From NCBI GenBank assembly GCA_016719295.1, contig JADKAF010000001.1, positions 5,952,001 through 6,016,000 on the forward strand: a stretch of DNA of 64,000 nucleotides. Direction: 5' to 3'. Position 1 is the first letter of the stretch. The number at the start of each line of letters is the position of its first letter. This document shows positions 49,724 through 58,283 of this stretch, in pieces. The position numbers and the translations under genes are program-made. The DNA comes from Planctomycetota bacterium. GTDB lineage: Bacteria > Planctomycetota > UBA1135 > JADKAF01. The notes under the pieces were generated by a model. That model made no database searches. It was not told where the DNA came from and saw only the letters and a list, made by a program, of their open reading frames with translations.

Positions 49724-51142
49724 TCACTCGATGCCGGTGTAGGGCGACGAGAAGGACTTCGGCCGCGTCGTCGGCGTGTGCGTGGCGCCGGACTCGCTGT
49801 TCAGCTGCTCGAACTCGTTCAAGCAGCCGAACATGAGCGCGCGCAGGTCCTCGTTCTCCCCCGGGCCCGTGCGCCCGGCGCGCGGATCGCAGAGCAGCAT
49901 GCGCACGTTCTGCAGCAGGTCATCGACGAGCGTGAGGCGACCGTCGCCGCGCACGTCGACCGCGATCAAGCTGTACTGGCTGAACGGGCCGCACGCGCGG
50001 TTCAGCGCGGTCGCGCAGACCTGGACCGAGAGGATGTAGCCGGCGTGGCCGCGCGCTCGACTCGTCAGGTAGTTGGAGAGATGGAAGTACGCCGTCGTGA
50101 ACGAGGCCGGCGGCAGCGCCACCGTGAAGATCGAGACCGACGGATCGTCGGTCGAGATCGGGCGGCGCAGGCAGAGCGGATTGCCGGCCGGACCGTTCAC
50201 GGCCTCGCGCCAGAGCGGATCGCAGAGCGCGAGCACGGGCATCCCCGCGTAGTGCCAGTAGCCCTTGCTGGTCGAGATGCCGGTTGCGGGCTCCTCCTCG
50301 AAGCTGATCGCGCCGAAGTCGCCGACATCGACGAGGCTCGCGTTCGCTATCGCGCCGCGGGTGATGGTGGTCGTCTTGTGCCAGAACGCCTCCGGATTCG
50401 GGAGGTATCCCGGGGGCGGCGGGATGTCGCGCACTTCGTAGCTAGCGCCGTCCTGCGGCTGGAGGAACTCGAAGCCGCCCGCGGCATCGGTGAAGGTGAA
50501 CGCGACGCGGACGCCGTTCCGCCAGAGCTCGAAGCGCCAGCCCGCGATGGCTACTTCCTCGGGAACCCCGGTGTCCCAGGATCCATTGGCGTTGAAGTCG
50601 AAGAACTTCTCCCCGCGGATCAGGGTGTCCTGCGGAGCATTGCGCACCTTGAACACGACCGTGCGCGAGTGCTCCGGCAGGAAGCCGAAGACGCCGCCGA
50701 GGCCGGGGTCGTAGTTCGCGACGGGCGTCGCCCAGACGCGGTAGTCGAGGTTCGTACCGGGCAGGGTCGTGAACGGCATGAGCTGCAGGAGCAGCGAGCT
50801 GCACGGCCCGGGGGCTATCGCGTGCGTCCCGAGGTAGCTCGCGAAGACACCGTTCTGCACGGTGACGCGCCGATTCTCGAGCGCATCCGTAGTGAGGAGT
50901 TGGTCGTTCGCGAAGGTCGTGACCTGGAAGTACCAGTCGCCGTTCGCGATGCCGAGCCCGTTGCAGGGCTGGCCCGGTCCGGGGCCGGCGGCGAGGTAGA
51001 CCTCGGGGGCCGTATCGAACGACGTGAACGGGACCGTCTGGCCCAAGGCGTTCGTGACATAGACCACGCCGTCGGCGAGCAGCGGTCCCGAGAGGCAGAG
51101 CGCGGCCACGAGGCCGGCGAAGCGGCGAGCAGTGCGAGTCAT
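49724..51142 (-). CDS. Exported SdrD-B-like surface protein
   Basis: From the ATG complementary to 51140-51142 the product has a signal peptide (ARRFAGLVAALCLSGPLLADG); an upstream ATG at 51163 would add seven residues. It shows a beta-rich N-terminal domain (~30-160), then a clear SdrD B-like/Cna-type unit (RGEKFFDFNANGSWDTGVPE to TDAAGGFEFLQPQDGASYEV, ~170-260). A Cys-containing region follows, and near the end a dockerin-like acidic loop, AVDVRGDGRLTLVDDLLQNV. It lacks the C-terminal module of its neighbours. Probably a cell-surface protein. It converges on the kinase-FGE gene, 25 bases away. Confidence 0.65.
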   Translation of the reverse strand: MTRTARRFAGLVAALCLSGPLLADGVVYVTNALGQTVPFTSFDTAPEVYLAAGPGPGQPCNGLGIANGDWYFQVTTFANDQLLTTDALENRRVTVQNGVFASYLGTHAIAPGPCSSLLLQLMPFTTLPGTNLDYRVWATPVANYDPGLGGVFGFLPEHSRTVVFKVRNAPQDTLIRGEKFFDFNANGSWDTGVPEEVAIAGWRFELWRNGVRVAFTFTDAAGGFEFLQPQDGASYEVRDIPPPPGYLPNPEAFWHKTTTITRGAIANASLVDVGDFGAISFEEEPATGISTSKGYWHYAGMPVLALCDPLWREAVNGPAGNPLCLRRPISTDDPSVSIFTVALPPASFTTAYFHLSNYLTSRARGHAGYILSVQVCATALNRACGPFSQYSLIAVDVRGDGRLTLVDDLLQNVRMLLCDPRAGRTGPGENEDLRALMFGCLNEFEQLNSESGATHTPTTRPKSFSSPYTGIE

Positions 51143-51274
51143 GGCGGGATTTCGGGGGGTCATGAAGCTTGAGCGGAGATCTTGGGAGTCGATCACCAAG
51201 TACACCAATGCGCTATCGAAGGGTCGCTTCCCTCTCGATTCTTGGAGAACTTCGCGGTGCAACCGGTCGGGGGC

Positions 51275-52357
51275 TCATAGGCCGAGGCGCGCGCGCAGGA
51301 CGTTCGAGCTGCGCACGGTCGTCGGGGACGGGTCGAGGACGAAGGCCTGATACTCGAAGCGTACCCCGGCGAGCAGCGCGTGGAACGGCAGCGCCACCGA
51401 ATGGTTGGCGACTCCGCCCGTGACGAAGGCAGGTCCGTAGGGAGAGAGGCCGATTCCGGCGAAGAACTGCGACGAGGCCAGATCGAGCAGGATCGAGCAC
51501 CCGTTGCCGATCGAGATGGGGGTGGTCTCGAGACCCACGGAGTAGAAGAGGAAGCTCGGGGCGCCGTTGGGGGCGCCTTGGAGCTGCGCCTGGAAGCTCG
51601 TGCCGAGGCGCGGCAGCCCGAGGCCGCTCAGAACCAGAGGAGCGCTGCCGCTGGAGCTGCAGCCGGCGCCGAAGCTCGCCAGCTCCGCACGCGGCCCGTA
51701 GCGCAGACGCAGCTTCGGTCGCAGCGCTGCCGACGCTTCCCGCGAGTCGAGGCGCAGCGCGCTCGTGTTCTCGTCGCCGCGGAGCAGCCAGCCGAAGTTC
51801 GTCGCGGGATGATCCAACATGGTCTGGGCATCGGCGACGAGGGCGGCGCTCGTCGGCCAGATCACCGGGCCGAAGGAGCCCGCCGCCGCCATCGCGGTCG
51901 CCACGACCGCGAAGTCGCCGCCCGGCGTGGCCCAGAGCTGGCTCGGGAAGAAGCGGTGGAGCCAAGTCGCGTCGCCCGTCGTCGCTGGCGCGCCGCCGCC
52001 GCCGCCGCGCGCCGCGTTCGAGCTGCCTTCGCCCCAGCTCTGATTCAAGCGGTGCACGCTGATCACCATCCCGCTCGAGCGCGTGCGGCTCACCTGGAGC
52101 TCGAGCTCCGCGCGGGTGATCACCATGCCCGCGGGAACGGCGGCGGCGACATCGAAGAAGAGCAGTGCGCGCACCGCCCGTCCTTGGCCCGTCCTCCCGA
52201 CGAAGAGGCCGGAGCCCGCGCCGTTCGCGAGCGAGCCCGTGGCGTCGAAGTAGAGCGTCGTGTCGCGCGTCGGCTCGAGCTCGACGATCTGGATCTGGGC
52301 GGGTGCGGAGACGGAGGCGAGCGCCAGGGCCAGAGCGGCGCGACGAAGGACGAGCAT
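51275..52357 (-). CDS. Exported DNRLRE/CBM96-like protein with the shared C-terminal module
   Basis: A 360-residue secreted protein: signal peptide (residues 1-20, SVSAPAQ), then a DNRLRE-type beta-sandwich (residues ~25-205) recognised from DTTLYFDATGSLANGAGSGL, VRALLFFDVAAAVPAGMVIT and RAELELQVSRTRSSG. These are hallmark positions of this domain, related to alginate-binding CBM96. The C-terminal ~135 residues, from GAGCSSSGSAPLVLSGLG, are the shared module. A role in binding polysaccharide or in surface attachment is likely. It lies between two other minus-strand exported-protein genes with gaps of ~130 and ~76 bases. Confidence 0.75.
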   Translation of the reverse strand: MLVLRRAALALALASVSAPAQIQIVELEPTRDTTLYFDATGSLANGAGSGLFVGRTGQGRAVRALLFFDVAAAVPAGMVITRAELELQVSRTRSSGMVISVHRLNQSWGEGSSNAARGGGGGAPATTGDATWLHRFFPSQLWATPGGDFAVVATAMAAAGSFGPVIWPTSAALVADAQTMLDHPATNFGWLLRGDENTSALRLDSREASAALRPKLRLRYGPRAELASFGAGCSSSGSAPLVLSGLGLPRLGTSFQAQLQGAPNGAPSFLFYSVGLETTPISIGNGCSILLDLASSQFFAGIGLSPYGPAFVTGGVANHSVALPFHALLAGVRFEYQAFVLDPSPTTVRSSNVLRARLGL

Positions 52358-52433
52358 CGACGGTGCCTCGGCAGTTAGGAAGGCGCTTCCTTGGTAGCCG
52401 AGGAGCGCGATTCGCGCCAGGGCTCGCGGGCGA

Positions 52434-55096
52434 TCAGAACCCGAGCGCGAGCTCGAGCCCGTTCGTGAGCTCGGCGACGCCGAAGAGCGGGCCGCCGGCG
52501 GAGGCGATCAGGGCTTGCGCGACGAGCGCGACGCCCACGTTCTCCGGACCGCTCGGGATGGCGAGGTTCGCGACTAGGCCGCCGCTGCCGTTCGTCGTGC
52601 CGATGGGCACGCTCAGGAAGGGCAACGCGACCTGCAAGACGCAGGAACCCAGCGCGAGCGGGCTCGCGGGGCCGCCGGCGACGAGCAAGCTCACGGGTGC
52701 GTTCGGCGTCGCTCCGGCGAGGGTCAGCGCCAAGTTCGAACCGAGGACCGGCGCGTTCGAAGCGAGCGTCGGCGTCGAGAGCACGCCGCAGCCGCTGCCC
52801 ACGCTCGTCGAGCTCGCGGGCTCGATGTCGCAGGTCCAGAGGCTTCGCCCGTGCGTCGCCACGAGCAAGGTGCGGTCGTTCTTCCAGACGAGCTCGTCGA
52901 TGCTGACGATGGAAGGACCACCCGGCACCGGGCTCCAGCTCGCTCCGTTGTCCTCGGAGTGATAGAGGCCGAGGTCGGTCGCGGCGTAGTAGCGCTCGCG
53001 CAGCACGCGATGCTGCGCGATGCACAGACGGGCACCGCCGGCAGCGCACCACCGCCACTACCCGCGCGCGGAGCCCAGGTGGCGCCGTTATCCGTCGTGC
53101 GCCAGACGTTCGGCGAGGTGAAGCCCATCAGGCTCACGGTGACGACATTCGGATCGACGTGATCGATTGCGATGCGCGAGATCCAGCGATTGGGCAGCCC
53201 GGGTGAACCCGTGTCGACGCGCGTCCAGGTCGGGCTCGCCGCGAGCGCATTGCTCGTGCGATAGACCTCGCCGCTGTTGTGCCCGACCCACATCACGTTC
53301 GAGTTCCCGCGCGCGATGGCGAAGGTCGAGATGTTGCAGGGCGGGTTGTCCTCGAAGTGATCGGGACGCGGCCCGGTGAGGCCGGTGCAGGTCAGGACCG
53401 CGGGCTTCACCGAGGCCCAGGAGAGCGGAGTCGCTCCCTTCACGTTGTTGGTGCGCCAGAGCTGCGCTCCACCGGCGTAGAAGCGATTGCTGTCGTTGGG
53501 ATCGAGCAGGATGAACGACGCGAAGTTGTTCGTGGGATCGTTGATGCCCGTGGCGATGCCGGTCGAGCTCGTCCCACCGTTCGAGCTCCGCCGGAGCCCG
53601 AGATGCTGCGTCTGGAAGTAGAAGTAGTTCGGGTCCACGGGGTCGACCGCGCAGAAGCCGCCGTCGCCGCCGCCGGGCTGGGTCCAACCGTTCAAGCCGC
53701 TGATCGTGGTCCCGCGGGAGGTGCCGTTGTCCTGCGCGCCGCCCATCACGACGCTCGAGACCGGGCTCATCGCGGCGCCGTAGAACTGCGTGATCGCGAG
53801 CCCGTTCGCGAGGTTCGTCCAGCCCGAGCTCGTCGTCACCGTGAACACGTTCGTCGCGCGCTGCACGCCGCCGTCGTTCACGAAGTAGACGGTGTTGTTG
53901 CTCGAGCCGTCGAACGCGGGGTGCTCGACGAAGCGGTGCTGATCGGCGTGCGCGCTGTTCGGGTAGCTCGCCCAGTTCGAGATGCGCGTCCAGTTGGCTC
54001 CCGAGTTCGTGCTGCGATAGGCGTCGAGGCCGCCGATCACGAGGCGCGCCGCGTTCGTCGGATCGACCCAGATCGCGCCGCTGTAGTTGGAGAGGATCGA
54101 GACCACGCCGCCCGCGGTCTGCTGCACGTAGCTTTGGCCGCCGTTCGCCGAGCGCCAGACGCGGAGCTGATTCGACGTGCTCGTCGCCGCGTACACGACG
54201 CCGGGGGCGCTCCGCGCATACGCGAGCTCGACGCGGGTCGTGCTGGCGAACGCCGGCGCGTTGCTCCACGTGACGCCGCCATCGAGCGAGTACTGCGCGA
54301 TGCCGTCGGTGCGCCCGGCGACGAGCTTGCTCGCGTCATTGGGATCGAACTTGAGATCGAGCGTCTTCACCGTCGTGCGCCGCGACCAGGTCTGCCCGCC
54401 GTCGCTGCTGCGCCAGATCCCGCTCACCGTCGCGGCGAGCAGCACCTGCGGGTTCGTGCGGTCGATCGCGAGGCGCGCGACCGAGAGCCACTCCGCGCTG
54501 CTCGTGCCGGGGACCTGCACCCAGGTGTCGCCTCCGTCCACCGTCTTGAAGACGCCGGCGCCCTGCATCACGGCGCTGTTCGAAGTTCCTTCGGGCTGAT
54601 TGAAGAAGGCCCCTTCGCCCGTGCCGGCCCAGATCGTGTCCGGCTGCGAGGGGTGCTGCACCATGCAGGTGATCGCCAGCACCGCCGGCAGATCGGGTGC
54701 CACGGTCCAGGACGCCCCGGCGTTGGTGGAGCGCCAGAGTCCGCCGCCTACCGAGCCCAACCATATCCGCGAGGGATTCCCCGGGTCGATCAGGAGCGAG
54801 CGCGCGCGCCCGCCGATGTTCCCCGGCCCGAGCAGGGTCCAGTTGGTCGGGGTCGCGTTCTCCGGCAGCGCCGCGACGCGGGCCTGGTGGGCGAGCACCT
54901 CGGCGTAGAGCGTCCCCGCCGGCAGCTCGCTCTGGCCGCCGAGGTGTTGGCGCCAGCGGACCCAGGCGCCGTGGGGGTGCGGCGCGGCGCTCGCGTTTTC
55001 GGCGTTTGCGACTTCGTTCGGCGTGAACGGCGGGAGCGGCGGGGCGCCGGTGCAGGCGGCGAGGGCGAGGAGGAGCAGGGCAGAGCTGGAGCGCAT
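52434..55096 (-). CDS. Asp-box propeller lipoprotein, frameshifted near its C-terminus
   Basis: The product starts as a lipoprotein (MRSSSALLLLALAACTG, lipobox LAAC). It contains at least seven Asp-box motifs of the BNR/sialidase-like propeller, for example STNAGASW, SSDGGQTW, SLDGGVTW and TTDNGATW. The frame is lost around 53030-53032: the minus-strand reading ends its good sequence at GGALPAVPV, while the next Asp box (SEDNGASW) and the shared C-terminal module continue in another frame to the stop at 52434. A single added base in the GGG run would rejoin them into ~887 residues. This is either a sequencing/assembly error or a recent mutation. VPS10/sortilin-like propellers with this layout are usually surface proteins. 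Confidence 0.8.
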
Positions 55097-55342
55097 CGGG
55101 GCCTCGCGGTGGGGCGGGGGCGGGGGCGGGGAGGGGGCGTGTAGTGTGCGGCGCGGGCCGGCGCGCGGGCGCCGCAGGGGGGCGCCGTGGTGAAGACTAC
55201 CGGATGGCTCGGGATCGTGGGGAGACTGCGGAGCCTCGTCGGCTCTCACGCCTGCTGATCCATGCGGGCGCGACGACGGATGCTCTCGCGGCGCTCCGGG
55301 GCGGGGCCAGCACCGCCACAAACGACCGGAGCCGGCACCCAT
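55097..55342. other. Intergenic stretch before the micro-ORF array
   Basis: It contains the upstream region of the Asp-box lipoprotein gene and, at ~55317-55335, a lone copy of the ACAAACGACCGGAGCCGG segment that recurs at the edge of each downstream repeat unit (55379 and, slightly diverged, 55742). This suggests a truncated third unit. No gene is seen. Confidence 0.5.
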
Positions 55343-55344
55343 GC

Positions 55345-55381
55345 TGTCGATCAGTAGGGGTCAGACCCCTGTTGATCGACA
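55345..55381. repeat. Nested palindrome with AGGGGTCAGACCCCT core, copy 1
   Basis: Outer arms TGTCGATCA/TGATCGACA enclose inner arms AGGGGTC/GACCCCT. The inner core is the same sort of extragenic palindrome seen as scattered REP elements in other bacteria (general knowledge). The second copy is at 55705-55741. Confidence 0.8.
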
Positions 55382-55388
55382 AACGACC

Positions 55389-55425
55389 GGAGCCGGGAAC
55401 CGCGGTCTCGCGGCCTCCCGGCTCC
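55389..55425 (-). terminator. GC-rich hairpin downstream of micro-ORF 1
   Basis: Stem GGAGCCGGGA/TCCCGGCTCC with an inner CCGCG/CGCGG stem, starting 28 bases after the micro-ORF stop. There is no T-run after it, so termination would be atypical; it could instead protect the 3' end. The same hairpin is at 55750-55786. Confidence 0.5.
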
Positions 55426-55453
55426 TGGATCGTCGCGTCGTGTGCGTTGATGT

Positions 55454-55510
55454 TCACAGCCCGAAGAATTGGAACGCAGCGCGGAACAGGTCGGGAATGT
55501 GCCAGATCAT
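55454..55510 (-). CDS. Micro-ORF 1, 18-residue hydrophobic peptide
   Basis: The ATG complementary to 55508-55510 opens the peptide MIWHIPDLFRAAFQFFGL and ends at TGA. A conserved GAGG lies nine bases upstream, identical in spacing to the second copy. Compared with micro-ORF 2 the differences include one in-frame codon indel and mostly conservative changes (Phe/Leu, Gln/His), while MIW, IP, FRAA and FGL are kept, suggesting selection on the peptide. Length and hydrophobicity recall type I toxin peptides such as Ibs, which also occur as repeated loci. No homology is claimed, and a leader peptide or membrane-active peptide is equally possible. Confidence 0.5.
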   Translation of the reverse strand: MIWHIPDLFRAAFQFFGL

Positions 55511-55704
55511 GGCGTGAAACCTCGTGGCGATTCTGGTCGATGCGGTCCCCTTGGTTCGCCTGCCTTCGGGGACTGTCGAGCTCGAGCGAGCTCTGCGGTC
55601 AAAGCACCGCGGCGCGCGGGCTGTCACAGATGTCAGTCGAGTTTCTTGCTCTCGCTCGCGCGCTTCCGTGGGGCGTCGCGCTCGGACCTGGGCACCGCGC
55701 GCGC

Positions 55705-55741
55705 TGTCGATCAGTAGGGGTCAGACCCCTTGTTGATCGAT
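55705..55741. repeat. Nested palindrome with GGGGTCAGACCCC core, copy 2
   Basis: Same nested arrangement as at 55345-55381, with one extra T in the spacer and one changed outer base. Its AGGGGTC/GACCCCT core is intact. Confidence 0.8.
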
Positions 55742-55749
55742 GAACGACC

Positions 55750-55786
55750 GGAGCCGGGAACCGCGGTCTCGCGGTTTCCCGGCTCC
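55750..55786 (-). terminator. GC-rich hairpin downstream of micro-ORF 2
   Basis: Same stem GGAGCCGGGA/TCCCGGCTCC as at 55389-55425, 28 bases after the micro-ORF 2 stop and without a T-run. Confidence 0.5.
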
Positions 55787-55814
55787 TGGATCGTCGCGCC
55801 GAGCGCGGGGGCCT

Positions 55815-55874
55815 TCACAGCCCGAAGAGATGGAGCGCAGCGCGGAAGAACTCGAAGGGGATGTCCCAGATCAT
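55815..55874 (-). CDS. Micro-ORF 2, 19-residue hydrophobic peptide
   Basis: The ATG complementary to 55872-55874 opens MIWDIPFEFFRAALHLFGL. The GAGG sits nine bases upstream, as in copy 1. The peptide has one net acidic and one basic residue among large hydrophobic ones and could form an amphipathic helix after the proline. Both copies share the ATGATCTGG start, the CGCGCTGCG codons and the GGGCTGTGA end. Translation is inferred from the Shine-Dalgarno and the conserved frame only. Confidence 0.5.
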   Translation of the reverse strand: MIWDIPFEFFRAALHLFGL

Positions 55875-56039
55875 GGCTCTAGACCTCGTGGCGATTCTGG
55901 TCGAACCGGCTCCCGAGATTCGCCTACCGTCGGGGGCCGTCGAGCTCGAGCGAGCTCTGTGGTCAAAGCACCGCGGCGCGCGGGCTGTCACACCTAAGGC
56001 TCGAGGTTCTCGTGCGCTCTCGATCTCTTGTCGCCGAAC

Positions 56040-57305
56040 TCAGACCAGCGGCCCCCCATAAGCCAACGCCTCCGGCACCCCCGCCCACCGCCCCATCGCA
56101 TCGAACAGCGGCTGCAAGTCCGCCTCGACGTTCCCGATCAGGCAATCCGTCAGCTTCGCGCGCAGCTCCGGATGCGCCCGCACGAACTCCCCGAAGTTGA
56201 ACTTGGGGTCGTAGAAGGCGTAGACGATGCGCCGCATCGCCTCCATGCCCTCGCAGAAGCGCTCGCCGTACTCGCGGAAGCGCTCGGCGGAGACGTCGCC
56301 CGCGTCGAGCGCATCGGCCGCGGCTTCGCCCGCGAGCACGCCGCCGGTGAGCGCGAGGAAGACCCCCGAGGAGAAGACGGGATCCAAGAACGCGAAGGCG
56401 TCGCCGGTGAGCACGAGCCCCGCGCGCGCGCAGTGCTGCGAGCGGTAGGAGTAGTCGCTCGCGGCGCGCACCGGAGCGATCTTCCGCCCGTGCGAGAGAT
56501 GCTCGCGGACCCAGGGCTGGCGCGCGACGCAGCGCGCGAAGACGGACTCGAGATCCCGCGGCTGCTCGCGATAGAGATAGTCGTGGTTGTGCACGATGCC
56601 GACGCTCACCTTGTCGTCGGGCAGCGGGATGTACCAGAACCAGCCTTCCTCGGGCAGCGAGGCGACCGTCGTGGCGCCGGCGTCGAGGCCGTGGTCGCGC
56701 TGCGCGCCCTCGTAGTAGGTCCAGATCGCCATCTTCTTCAGCGACGGATCGTTCCGGCGCCAGCCGTACTGCGTCTGCGCGAGGGCGTTCCGGCCGGTGG
56801 CGTCGACGACGAGTGGGGCGCGGAGCTCGCGCCGCACGCCACCGGGATACTCGGCCTCGACGCCGATCACCTTCCCGTTCTCGTCCTCGAGCAGGCGGCG
56901 CACGTTCACCTCTTCGTGGACCTCGGCGCCGCGGCTCCGCGCGTGCTCGAGCAGCAGGCGATCGAAGTCGGCGCGCAGGACCTGCCAGGTGCGCGCGGCG
57001 GGGTGGTCGACGTGGTCGAAGAAGTAGAAGGGCTTGGAGACCGCGCCATCGACGCTCGCGAACTGCACCGAGAGCTTCCGCACCGCGAAGGCGCTGCGGT
57101 CCAGCGCCTCGGTGAGCCCGAGCTTCTGCAGCGGGAACCAGCAGTAGGGGATCAGCGACTCGCCGATGTGGTAGCGGGGGAAGCGCTCGCGCTCGAGCAC
57201 GAGGACGCGCTTCTTGCGCGCCGCGAGGATCGCGGCGGCCGCCGTGCCGGCCGGGCCGGCGCCGAGAACGAGGGCGTCGTAGCTCTTCGTGTGCGGGGCG
57301 ACCAT
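56040..57305 (-). CDS. Flavin-dependent halogenase-like FAD oxidoreductase
   Basis: A 421-residue flavoprotein. It has the FAD loop GAGPAG (residues 15-20), GESLIP near 48-53, a WxWxIP motif (W222-F-W-Y-I-P227) and GDAFAFLDPVFSSGVFLAL near 305, all hallmarks of the flavin-dependent halogenase group within the geranylgeranyl-reductase-like family. A halogenase-type active-site lysine may be Lys91 in SKPFYFF, but I cannot be sure. Many proteins with these motifs are of unproven activity, so a hydroxylase or reductase is also possible. It stands alone next to the micro-ORF array; no peptide synthetase, polyketide or flavin reductase gene is adjacent. Confidence 0.75.
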   Translation of the reverse strand: MVAPHTKSYDALVLGAGPAGTAAAAILAARKKRVLVLERERFPRYHIGESLIPYCWFPLQKLGLTEALDRSAFAVRKLSVQFASVDGAVSKPFYFFDHVDHPAARTWQVLRADFDRLLLEHARSRGAEVHEEVNVRRLLEDENGKVIGVEAEYPGGVRRELRAPLVVDATGRNALAQTQYGWRRNDPSLKKMAIWTYYEGAQRDHGLDAGATTVASLPEEGWFWYIPLPDDKVSVGIVHNHDYLYREQPRDLESVFARCVARQPWVREHLSHGRKIAPVRAASDYSYRSQHCARAGLVLTGDAFAFLDPVFSSGVFLALTGGVLAGEAAADALDAGDVSAERFREYGERFCEGMEAMRRIVYAFYDPKFNFGEFVRAHPELRAKLTDCLIGNVEADLQPLFDAMGRWAGVPEALAYGGPLV

Positions 57306-57776
57306 CGCTTGGGGCTGTCCTGTGCTGGGGGAACGGAGGGGGCACGCCGCGCGGCGCGCGGCGGCGCTTCGCCGGTGGGGCGGTGCGCGGATGAGCTAGT
57401 GATCGGTCGGGGGCGAGTGTTGCGCGTAGCCGAGAAGCGCCAGAGGTCGGGACTTCGCGGGAGGGAGCACGCGTGCGATCCTCCAGGAGACGTCGGTCTC
57501 CGTCGAGCAGAGGATCGCCACCCTGCGGCAGAGGGCCGCGGCGAACGAAGCGCGCCATGCCGCGCGAGCGGGTTTGCGCGATCGAGACCGCGTGGATCTT
57601 CGCCTTGCGTGAGCAGGTCGAGCTCCTGCGCTTCGAGGAGCTCCAACCCTCGTTCCAGGAGCGCGTGCTGCGCGAAGGCGTCCTCCTGTCCGCGCGATGA
57701 AGGGCCTCGCTCGCGCTGTGGGTCGCGCCTGCGCTGCGCCTCGCCCTTGGGATCGCCAACGCCTGGCGGTTCCAGC
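57306..57776. other. 471-base intergenic region with a possible degraded gene
   Basis: It separates the halogenase-like gene and the small gene at 57777, both on the minus strand. Apart from the plus-strand fragment at 57557-57700 I see no gene, RNA or repeat. Several C/G-rich low-complexity patches occur near 57350. Confidence 0.5.
57557..57700 (+). pseudogene. Possible remnant of a minimal nucleotidyltransferase (MNT-like) gene
   Basis: A 47-codon plus-strand frame ends with LREQVELLRFEELQPSFQERVLREGVLLSA. This resembles the C-terminal strand and helix of MNT-type nucleotidyltransferases (the pattern vdlxxLxxxxPxLrxRVLRxGxLLY). Another frame just upstream reads VEQRIATLRQRAAANEARHA. The catalytic GSxxxG...DxD core is not found, so if the relation is real the gene is broken. 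The call is weak. Confidence 0.25.
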
Positions 57777-58076
57777 TCAGCTACGCGAGCGAGGCGTCCA
57801 GCGCGAGGGGCGCTCCGGAGTCGGCTGGGTCTCCGCGCTGGTCTCGATGGAGAGCAGAGGCCAGGGCTCTTCCTCACCGAACTCCCGGTCGAAGGCCCGC
57901 ATCCCGCGCTCGTTCAGCTCCCAGGTGCTCAGCGTGCACGGGCCGGTGACGATGACGGCGAGCTCCGGCGTTTCCATCTCGCCGTAGATCCACCGCTCGG
58001 TACGCACCGAGAGTCCGGGGATCGCGAGCGCGGCTTCGATGCACTTCTGGGCCCGATGCTCGTCGGGCTGGTTCAC
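57777..58076 (-). CDS. Small hypothetical protein
   Basis: A 99-residue frame from the GTG complementary to 58074-58076. The sequence has non-random composition (QKCIEAALAIPGLSVRTERW, GPCTLSTWELNERGMRAFDR, EEEPWPLLSIETS), unlike the Arg/Ser-rich shadow frames around it. No signal peptide, membrane segment or known domain is visible. The start is uncertain: there is no ATG and only a weak GGA upstream. The frame continues upstream as an antisense shadow of the propeller gene, so the N-terminus could be misplaced. Confidence 0.55.
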   Translation of the reverse strand: MNQPDEHRAQKCIEAALAIPGLSVRTERWIYGEMETPELAVIVTGPCTLSTWELNERGMRAFDREFGEEEPWPLLSIETSAETQPTPERPSRWTPRSRS

Positions 58077-58283
58077 GGGCGTGGGTTCCGTCGTCCGAGG
58101 CGCGTTGCAGGACCGGCACTCAGGTTGCGAGGTTCCACGGTCTCTGCCTCCACCCAACCCCCGCCCCGCGAAGCGCCGCCGTCCCCGCGACGTGCGGCAA
58201 ACCCGCCCTGCGCCTAAGATGCCGCCGCGAATCCGCGCCGCACTCCCGGCCTCTCGGGGAACCCCGGCGACCCGTCCTCCGCC

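Larger units (their letters stand above)
55343..55628 (-). repeat. Tandem repeat unit 1 carrying a micro-ORF
   Basis: A ~286-base unit repeated at 55703-55992 (offset 360 bases) with high identity through both ends. Read on the minus strand, the order is: a structured leader containing GTCCCC...GGGGAC, a conserved GAGG, an 18-codon ORF, a GC-rich hairpin, and a TGTCGATCA/TGATCGACA palindrome with AGGGGTCAGACCCCT inside. Confidence 0.85.
55703..55992 (-). repeat. Tandem repeat unit 2 carrying a micro-ORF
   Basis: Second unit of the array, with the same order of elements as unit 1. In the leader the paired bases change together at one position (T-A in unit 1, C-G in unit 2), with one mismatch elsewhere in the stem, which supports a real RNA structure. 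Flanks outside 55703-55992 do not match unit 1. Confidence 0.85.

Noticed and set aside
55343..55992. Insertion sequence or MITE
   Set aside because: No transposase, target-site duplication or outer terminal inverted repeats could be found; the unit is a direct duplication with internal hairpins, so it is reported as a repeat array instead.
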